64,000 bases of DNA from Symsagittifera roscoffensis (Eukaryota > Xenacoelomorpha > Acoela > Convolutidae): assembly GCF_963678635.1 (NCBI RefSeq), contig NC_087062.1:79611200-79675199 (forward strand). The letters are read 5' to 3'. The position numbers were made by a program, and so were the translations under genes. How positions within the stretch are numbered: the stretch's first letter is position 1; each line of letters starts with the position of its first letter. Under the pieces are notes generated by a model. That model worked only from the letters and a program-made list of their open reading frames with translations. It was not told the origin of the DNA and did not search any database. Below are positions 57,101 through 64,000 of the stretch, in pieces.

Positions 57101-59795
57101 ATTTATCTGAAGAAAAAATAACCCACCCCGAGCACAAATATTCCGTTACTTTCGTATCGAAAGTCGGAACAAAAAGCCTCTTCATTCCGTGACTTGACAC
57201 AACCAATATCAAGCTTAAACGGCAACAAGACTGCTCGTAGCAGGGCGAAGCCCTGAATGTTCCGACCGCCTTTTAAGGTTTATGGAGCAGTAATAACATT
57301 AAGAAATTCAATGAAATAAAACAAAATGAAATTTTTTTTTTCTAAAACGTAAAATTTTTTAATGAAAATCATCGCCCCACACCCCATATAAAGTACAAAA
57401 GGATAGATTTCGCTCCTTGTAACAAACCATTTATGGCAAATAAGCTTCTTTTAACCAATTTGGAACGATTATTAAGACGGATTAACTCTCCGCTTACGCG
57501 TTAATAGCGCGAAATTTATCGCGCGTTAATTGTCCCAAATTGGCCAAAATGGCAATCTTTAAACCACCATAACTTTACGAAAAATGATCACAGGTAAAAT
57601 ATCTTTTCAAATTTGAGCTCAGGGCAAAAATACCTTTCGAATGATATAAAAAAAATTCCGTCAAAAATGGCTAGTTAAAAAGTCGAAATTTGTCTGAAGA
57701 AAAAAAAAACCCACCCCGAGCACAAATATTCCGTTACTTTCGTATCGAAAGTCGGAACAAAAACACTTGAGCGTACACAAATTTAGTTTTAGAAAACTGA
57801 TGCAACCAATAAATGTTGTTAATGATTTAACTATTTCAAGTAAAGTGCATAATTTAGACGAAATTAGCTTTAAGTTGAAAATCTTTGAGGTATAATTCGA
57901 ATTGAATGAATTATAATTCAAACAAAACAGATTAAATACGCATAAAACGGAAAATTGAGGAATTAAAAAATAGATACATCCTGTTCTGAATAAATTAGAC
58001 ACTTGAAAAAAAATAAAACAATCAAATTTTTCAGTCTATAAATTACGACAAATTAAGTCAATACTCGGTCAAAAAATGAATTGTTATTGACCACACTCAT
58101 AAGAAAACGGAGAGTTCCTAGCTTTGCATTAAGCATTCGCTAAACCCTTTTTCTGGCCGGCCGGGGTATCGCCTCTCTATTTTTTTTCTGTTTTGGGGGA
58201 TTCTGAAGAAACGAGCCAACAACACGGTTCCAAGAGGCATGCCAGCTTTAACAAACGTTAGTTGTATGCAAAGTACTCCGACGATAGTAGAAGTTTCACA
58301 TGCAAGCACCAACTGGTTTTATCCTAATTTTTTAAAACTTTATTCGACAAATTGTGCGCTTTTTGGCGCAATACGGAAACTGGGCAATAAAATCCGGAGC
58401 TGAGCAATTGGTTTCATATATTCTCTGCCAGTTGATGGTAAAACGGGCAAACTCAAAAGTTTTCTGGCGAATTGCTGTAAGTTAGGGCTCATTTTGTAGG
58501 TTACAGATAAACCAATTGTTTGATTCGATAGACAGCTTGACTGTAATGAAAATAACACCCTAAATTATTTCTGCAGGGCAGTAAAATTTTCAGTGGCAAT
58601 TAGGCCTGTTTCAACCAACATAAGAAACTCAAATTTCGAATAGAAAATTAGAATTTGAAATGCAGACATGCTCAAAACTTTTGTTAGTTGACGAAAATAC
58701 AAATTTAGAAAACATAATCAATGAGTCATCCCGTGAACTAAGTTATTTACGGGGAAAAAGTCTAGTATCCAGCTGCAGTACCCTTGCTTATCGAAAGAGT
58801 AAAAACATACACAGAATCTGGTTAAAAATGTGCGTTTCTTTTTTTGAATTTTTGTCATTTAAACTTGCCTGTCCTAAAAAGCTGTTTTAATCTGTAATAA
58901 AAGTAGACTCACGTCTCGTGTTTCTTTGAATTATCTTCAGCCACTTTGATGTCCTTTTCTAACTTCTCTGCCTTTTTGGACGCCTGAAAAACATTTTAAC
59001 TGCATTATATTACCGAAATCGTTGAACCAAGTTGGTTTTTCTAATTAATGGTGATGATACTATATAACGAAGTCGCACTGACTCTATTTCATTTCACTTA
59101 CCGCCTCTGCTTTCCGGTCTGTGTCTTCGTTCATATCTTCTAGCTTCTTCACTGCTGCCAACGCTTTCTCTTCCTTTAAAAAATCGCACCGAAATTTACA
59201 TAGCTGTTCAAGAAGCTCCAGTGCCTTCAAGAATTGTTAAGATAAATTATAAACTAATTTTTTTCCAATGCTTCAACTCGTTAAGTTTTATTTCAAAACA
59301 TTTGTCATTTCTATCAAAGTTAATTGTCTTTTTATTATTTCCCCAGACGAAGTTTTTTATGAGCGAAGCTCTTTTTTTCACGACTCCAGGCCAGTGTTTT
59401 GAGTCTCAACTTTCAAATGGTAACAATCTTGCACCCAAAATTGGTCAGACTATTATAGACCCGAAGCTATCATTGCCAAAAAAGATTTTAATTATTATTA
59501 TTTACTTAATTCGTTCTTAATAAAAATAAATAATACAAAATTGAGCATCTTACTGCGTCTTCTGCATCTCGGAGTTTATTGCGGAGAGTATTCAACTCGC
59601 TGAAAAAAAGTGAAATTAAACATTCAGTTCAAGAGCATTCAATGACTTTTTGTTCCCTTACTGTGTAACATTGTCAGACTCTCTTTCTAGTATTTGCAGT
59701 TTAGCTGTTAGCTGATCTTTGTCCCCGTTAGTCTGTGAAAGCTCTTTTTCCAGCGTCTGCAGCTGATTCTTGTAGCTCTCACTTTCTTTTTCAGC
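54077..59795 (-). CDS. TPM: Tropomyosin (partial: residues about 81 to the C-terminus)
   Basis: Six minus-strand exons join in phase into an unbroken 205-codon coiled coil ending in TAA. Tropomyosin is a dimeric coiled coil that lies along actin filaments and controls access of myosin and other actin-binding proteins.

The identification rests on two points. First, exon lengths of 134, 46+72 (=118) and 71 bases with end phases 2, 0 and 2 equal vertebrate tropomyosin exons 3, 4 and 5, and the visible 205 residues equal residues 81-284 (204) of the long form. Second, the residues align without gaps; NEDTDRKAEA here stands for AEDADRKYEE of the family. Continuous a/d heptads run throughout.

The protein is far more diverged than usual for tropomyosin. 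Exon 4 carries an extra intron, and exons 6-8 are fused. Exons 1 and 2 (or 1b) are not found and may lie beyond 64000. A different coiled-coil protein is possible but would not explain the exon pattern. Confidence 0.87.
54580..54781 (-). CDS. TPM: Tropomyosin exon covering vertebrate exons 6-8 (about 202 nt)
   Basis: The acceptor TTTTGTGTAG is followed by one base that completes the previous codon, then AVVQLDDEIMRLSVEMKQFR and a strongly charged coil (EKQEEEIGKKEKRIGALERQ). Codon use is GC-richer than the neighbourhood. The 3' end is uncertain: only weak in-phase donors (GTTGTA at 54579, GTAGTT at 54576) are available after the coil. Confidence 0.82.
56652..57780. mobile_element. Two tandem copies (about 576 bp) of a TIR element
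   Basis: CAAGACTGCTCGTA.CAGGGC is followed by AAGCCCTGAATGTTCCGAC; this string starts copies at 56652 and about 57228. Inside each copy, TGTTCCGACTGCCTTTTAAG and the later TCGAAAGTCGGAACA form inverted ends. The middle (TCTCCGCTTACGCGTTAATAGC and TTTGAGCTCAGG) is the same family as the core of the array units at 30591-36068. Confidence 0.75.
58345..58558 (-). pseudogene. Possible hAT transposase C-terminal remnant
   Basis: A minus-strand frame encodes NLQQFARKLLSLPVLPSTGR, then EYMKPIAQLRILLPS. This resembles the hAT dimerisation region (pattern L...A..vLsiP.ssa..ER.FS). The match is short and the diagnostic ER-FS is altered, so the call is tentative. No other hAT part is seen nearby. Confidence 0.25.
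58913..58983 (-). CDS. TPM: Tropomyosin exon equivalent to vertebrate exon 5 (71 nt)
   Basis: Acceptor TTTTTCAG, donor GTGAGT. It encodes ASKKAEKLEKDIKVAEDNSK and KHE plus two bases (phase 2), as in the vertebrate exon. Confidence 0.88.
59102..59173 (-). CDS. TPM: Tropomyosin exon 4, second part (72 nt)
   Basis: The acceptor TTTTTTAAAG is weak in pyrimidines next to the AG, and the donor GTAAGT is strong. It encodes EEKALAAVKKLEDMNEDTDR and KAEA, 24 codons in phase 0. Together with the 46 nt exon it makes the 118 nt of the ancestral exon 4. Confidence 0.87.
59554..59599 (-). CDS. TPM: Tropomyosin exon 4, first part (46 nt)
   Basis: Acceptor TTTTTTTCAG, donor GTAAGA. Its first base completes the split codon; then ELNTLRNKLRDAEDA follows and the exon ends in phase 0. 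Confidence 0.87.
59662..59795 (-). CDS. TPM: Tropomyosin exon equivalent to vertebrate exon 3 (134 nt)
   Basis: The acceptor TTTTTCAG is followed by GCTGAAAAAGAAAGTGAG, and the exon ends before GTAAGG. It starts in phase 0 and ends in phase 2. It encodes AEKESESYKNQLQTLEKELS and 24 more residues, all heptad-compatible. Confidence 0.88.
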
Positions 59796-60129
59796 CTGAA
59801 AACAATACAATTCTTGACAAATTTAAAGCAGGATTGCCGGTTGCCGTGAAAATAGCAAAACAATGTTCCGACAACAATAATAGATGAAAAGAAATCCGAA
59901 AGTATAGACAAAAAATTTAAAAAAACTTGTTTTCTTAATTTACTTCTAACTTTTTAAGTTAACGGTGACTGAATTAGTTGAAAAAAAAACGAAAGAATGA
60001 GAAGTGATAATAGGTAAAGAAGGTTGGAATTCCAGTCGAATTGAATTGTGCGGTCAGCTTTCATCAAACTTCGTCTACATTAGTTCGTCTAAATATGACA
60101 CCACACATTTGTATAGAACATTAAGTTAC

Positions 60130-60193
60130 CTGAGTACGCGCAGCATTTGAGTTAAGACTTGAAGGCGATTTGAGTACTATATCACGGAAACTA
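60130..60193 (-). CDS. Candidate upstream exon of the tropomyosin gene
   Basis: A minus-strand frame from a TTTTACCGTTAG acceptor to a strong donor, CTCAG|GTAACT, ends in phase 0, as needed to join the exon at 59795. It encodes SFRDIVLKSPSSLNSNAART and Q. It lacks heptads and does not resemble tropomyosin exon 2 or 1b, so it could be an unusual alternative exon or chance. Confidence 0.25.
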
Positions 60194-60199
60194 CTAACG

Positions 60200-63100
60200 G
60201 TAAAACCGGGTCGTACCTGGAGGATACGAAATGGTGCAGCCAGCAGATACGATAAACCCCCTAAACATCCCCCCCCCCCCCGCTTTTTTGGCACAAATCA
60301 GCATAGGAACCACCACTGGAAAGATCTCAAATTGGATCACAAGCTTAAAATTCGCGAAAGAAGTTTGGACACTAATGGATTGCTCGGAAACAAACCAGCG
60401 GTGATAGAACCAACTTCATCGAAGACCCAACTGAGGCCAAAACTAATTTGCTAAAGCAAGACAAAAATCAAGCAATAGTCGTGAAATACTAAAATCAACG
60501 AACAAAAGGTTTCAGAGAAAAGGTTAATGCGTGGCACAACAGAGTAGAGTAACGCAAACAGAAAAAGCCAAAAACTATATTAAAAAAATTATGCCTCGGA
60601 ACGGAAGCCCGAAAACAATTCAGACAGAAGAGACCAAACAAAGACAAGTACACCATAACAGCAAGAACACGAGGCAGAACGATTCCGAGACATGTTCTCA
60701 GCACATATGTATAACGAAAAATAAAATTGCACAGTAACTGCTGACCGAAACAAAAAAAAACCACACTAAAAGCATTTTGCAATTAAAAAAGAATGGAACA
60801 ATCAAGTAGAACTACCAGAGTTCATCAGGAGGTATTTTTCAGGTTAAGCAAGAACTAGTGCGGAGCCACAATACAGTGGAGATGGGAAGCCAAGAGCCAG
60901 AGGCGAACAATGCTTCCAATAAGGAAACCAGTTTACGCGGCACAAACATATTAAATAGGGTAGCCGTGGTGGCACTTTGATTTTGCATGTTAATGAAAGC
61001 CATTGCATCTATTTGGAGCTAGTTCGTTATTCTATTCTGCCAACGACTTAAAAGGAGAAGTCACTAGCAAAAGAGGATTTCTTACTGCAATTGCTGGCCG
61101 CAGCCTCATTTCAAAAACCAACCGATAAACGTCCAATTTCAGATATCAAGAAGAACGAACATACAGAACTTAGAAATCCTAGTCTGACACGACGTAATAA
61201 ACACTACCCTCTAAAAACACAAGAAAAACTATAATCGTCCTCTAACCCCCGAGCACCTCGTGAGAGAAATCAATCAACTTCACCGTAAAATCAGAAGTAT
61301 TGTAAACTGAGAATGTGAAATTGGTCCAGTCTCATAAAACACAGCAAGGCCAAATAATTATTAAGATTATCGGCTTATTCGCTACCCCGCACGAGTTGGA
61401 GCTGAAGACATTCTTCATCATCACTCGAGAAATATCCGAGCTAAAGAAAACAAAAGAAAAAAAACGAAATAACAACAAGCAACGAAAATAAGCGTATCGC
61501 AGAAGCCTCTACAAAGTCGAAGCAGGTTCAAAGTAATAGTTCAGGGTCTATTTGCTCCCCTATTTGCTTGCTTTCTCTGAAATTATCTCCACTTTCCTTT
61601 TTATGTAGTGAACAAAGGGGTGAACCTGCTGATAGCAGCAGACAGGATCAAAAGGGGTAGATAGGATCAAAATAAACAGACATTTCCCCTTTGGAACAAA
61701 CATAAACCAAAAGACTTCAATCAACCGAAAAACCATCTGGTTCAGAAAAAGACACAAAAAATTAGTTGAAATAGCAATCTGTGTTAGCAAATCGAAGCAA
61801 AGCTATATCAGAATGATCAATTGAGCAGTCAAGGGTCTCACTTGTCATTAGAAAATTCAACACGTACAATCAACAAGTCCACTTTAAAGTGTGCAGTATG
61901 TAACCTACCTGCAAACAGCCCTTGTCATTGGTCGATCCAAAACTTCATATTTTTCAACAGCCTTCATAATCATACCAGTTAAATCATACCAGTGAAGTCA
62001 ATTTTGACAGCGGAGTAAGTTATTTTAACTGGAGATTTCAATTTTTAGAAACTAAATGGAGTGATATGAGCTTTTATGATATGAAAATAGCATACAAGAA
62101 ATTCAGACAGAAAAAAAAATCCCAATAAATCAGAAACCCAGTTGGATGCCATCCTCACTAACAACCCTGATCCAATCACTAGTGCAAAAAAGAACACTGA
62201 TCGTTTCAATAGCTTCAGTATCAAGAACGAACCTTGCTCTGATCATTAGCCAATAAGGGCAAGTTTCATTGCAGGACAAAGGACATCGTGATTCCAGCAT
62301 TAACAAAATATGCTTTCAAGAAAGCAAACTGGGAAACAACAAATTAGATCACTTCAATTTCATCTTTCAATCCCTACCGCTATAGCTACGTTAATTACCT
62401 AGTGAAGCAGTGGTACAAATAAAAAAAGACATTATCAATACAAACAACCCCAATGTTACCAAACACCGATCCTCACTTAACACTTGGATCTCAAAACAAG
62501 TTCGTTTCAAAATCGAAAAATCACATCAAAAAAGCCACACTGGCCCCAACCAAACATCTAAAGATCAATCAAAATAAAACATTTGGAAAAACAGTTGAAA
62601 ACCCTTATTGCCTCAGATCTTAGTTATTTGCAAGCCGACGCTTTTGCGATATAGAGAAAAATTTATCTTCAAAAAAAACCCAACGATCCCACCAAAAAAG
62701 AAGCTGAACAAAAAACTATTGAATCAGACGAAGACACTCTTTATAAATGTTTACTTTCAACGCGTGTTCTCAAAAAAAGCGATAACATCAGACCACATCC
62801 AAAGAGAAATTATTAAATTAAGGAAAAGCAAATTGAAATGAAACTTGATAGACCACCGCTTAACAAATCAACAAGACCCGAAAATAAAGCAAACATTATC
62901 ATCAAAAAATAATCTAAAACCCTACCAACAGGCCTTCCTAATATTAAAGAACTACAAAAAAGGTGTACCCAAGTTTCTCGAAAATAAGTCAACTATCATC
63001 TATATTTAAGGAAGGAAAAAAGCAGATGTAAGTTGTTATCACCCGATAAGGCTGCTTTGCTGCATTTCCAATGTCTTCTGAAAACTTTTACTAGATCAAT

Positions 63101-63600
63101 TGTACGAGCACTGCCGCAAACCTACATGAAAATCGACTTTGTTTTCGATAACAGATCAGCGATGGCCCAACTTTTGATCTTTTTAGATTCAATATACAAA
63201 AAGACAATAAAAAATTAAAAGAAATCTCAGTCCTATATTTAAATTATGCAAAAGCATTTGGCAAAACTCCAGATCATTCACCTATCGAAATAGGAAACAT
63301 TTAGAATGGGAGGAAAACTACTCAAACTCCTGGCTTCTTATCTTGATAACCGAATAAATTGTTAAACTTGAAAAAAACTCATCTGATCTACTAGAAATCA
63401 CTAGTGGTGTACCCCGAGGGTCTATACCAGGCCTTTACTTTGCCTTATTGTTATAAGACAAACTTATGGGAAACTTATTAGTCCAATTGAGGAATATTAA
63501 ACAGCTTCCAACAGCTGAACAAAAGGACTTGGGCCTCAAGATAACTCTAAATTTAACATGGAATGAAAACTGCGAAAGTCGTGGATACTGGATACTAAAC
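60200..63600 (+). mobile_element. Decayed non-LTR retrotransposon (APE endonuclease plus RT)
   Basis: Protein fragments appear in the order expected for a LINE of the Jockey/CR1 type, all on the plus strand and broken by many stops and frameshifts. Endonuclease pieces are SRGGTLILHVNES (60962), VILTGDFNF (62019), LDAILTNNP (62142) and SDH (62238). A linker piece, TWISKQ, lies near 62482. Reverse transcriptase pieces are LNYAKAFGKTPDHS (63238), TSGVPRGSIPG (63400) and KDLGLKITLNLTWNENC (63523). The FADD catalytic block is absent between the last two, and the other catalytic aspartate position reads N. The limits are approximate. Confidence 0.8.
63238..63576 (+). pseudogene. Reverse transcriptase fragment of the LINE, inactivated
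   Basis: Three conserved blocks are identifiable: the palm A block with D changed to N, the GVPQGS-like block, and the DLGV.ID..L.W..H-like block. The YADD/FADD block is deleted between the last two, so the domain cannot be active. Confidence 0.8.
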
Positions 63601-64000
63601 TCTGACCTTGATTACACAGAAAGACTACTGAAACTCAATTAGCACTTTTTTTACCATTAAACCTTTTCTTTTGCATTTATCCTTGATTTCTCATACAAAT
63701 GAAATATCCATCAACATTCAAATCTGCAATGATGAGAAAACTGGCCAACAGAGTAGAGGAGAACACGTTATCGACAATAACAGATTTATCAGAAACGATA
63801 AGAAAATTTTTCCATAGATCTAAAATAGTATACATTGTCATCAAACACTCAAAGAAAAGGGAAACCAACTTGATAAATTCGTCTACAAGTGCATCAATCG
63901 GAAAAAACTTGAAGCTAAAGGGAACTCACGAACCCTTGGTGAGAATAGTTTCCCTACAGCCTCAATTTGTACTACTACAAAGAGGGCAATTACAAACATT
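63601..64000. other. Probable 3' part of the LINE, too decayed to define
   Basis: LDYTERLLKLN (about 63608-63641) recalls the conserved segment after the RT in Jockey and CR1 elements. Beyond that I recognise nothing up to the window end. Confidence 0.35.

Larger units (their letters stand above)
54782..58912. other. 4.1 kb tropomyosin intron with transposon debris
   Basis: The intron contains a 576 bp tandem repeat (56652-57780), a possible hAT remnant (58345-58558) and one plus-strand exon-like frame (55223-55345). The frame follows GTTTTCAG and encodes DPSNFGYHSWYDSYTLCYYF and 20 more residues to a stop; I recognise no family. Otherwise it is AT-rich. Confidence 0.5.

Noticed and set aside
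54077-60193. BAP29/BAP31-type ER protein as the identity of the minus-strand coiled-coil gene
   Set aside because: The stretch NSNAARTQAEKESES looked like the BAP31 linker, but exon sizes and phases (134, 118, 71) and the gap-free alignment fit tropomyosin, and no KKXX end or transmembrane exons are present.
60531-60782. Membrane-protein frame on the minus strand
   Set aside because: Overlaps a plus-strand frame within the decayed LINE region; hydrophobicity results from reading A-rich DNA in antisense.

Overview
This is a window of an animal nuclear genome. It is AT-rich and mostly non-coding: GT-AG introns with T-rich acceptors, many foldback DNA transposons, decayed retroelements and large tandem arrays. 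Only two genes can be named with confidence. One is a single-exon DEG/ENaC-type channel subunit on the minus strand (16606-18285). The other is the 3' two thirds of a tropomyosin gene on the minus strand (54077-59795). DEG/ENaC channels are found only in animals. The tropomyosin keeps the exon lengths and phases of the vertebrate gene but has a very diverged protein. Together these suggest a fast-evolving marine invertebrate, possibly an invertebrate chordate such as a tunicate; the species cannot be fixed from the sequence.

Layout. Positions 1-16600 are a segmental-duplication region: a near-identical 3.65 kb tandem pair (1570-8848), an old shuffled copy of the same sequence (9320-11945 and 13600-16595), and nested MITEs, 345 bp repeats and a cluster of GCGGAATCC palindromes. 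The channel gene lies against the end of the old copy. From 18286 to 25817 there is mainly plain AT-rich DNA with one MITE, one foldback remnant, a structured hairpin locus (22027-22085) and one probable first exon of a membrane protein on the plus strand (24508-24845). From 25818 to 37890 lies a tandem array of a 2.13 kb unit and its 1.1 kb deletion derivative, with a 938 bp inverted-repeat transposon inserted in the last unit. From 40898 to 49912 lies a second array (2.27 kb unit, with 1.5 kb deletion derivatives and scrambled pieces).

From 50681 to 52943 there are a GC-rich MITE and a complete-ended 1.62 kb MULE-type transposon with a 9 bp target duplication; it still carries a broken FLYWCH zinc finger. 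From 54077 to 59795 the tropomyosin gene runs on the minus strand, with its first exons outside the window or unrecognised. One 4.1 kb intron holds a 576 bp tandem repeat related to the 1.1 kb array core. From about 60200 to 63600 lies a badly decayed non-LTR retrotransposon on the plus strand, with recognisable endonuclease and reverse transcriptase blocks.

No operon or pathway links the two genes. The channel would act in the plasma membrane and the tropomyosin on actin filaments. Most of the biology in view is genome dynamics: tandem amplification, shared deletions at short repeats, and nested transposon insertion. Regions described as empty were read for open frames with splice signals and for repeats, but weak exons could have been missed.
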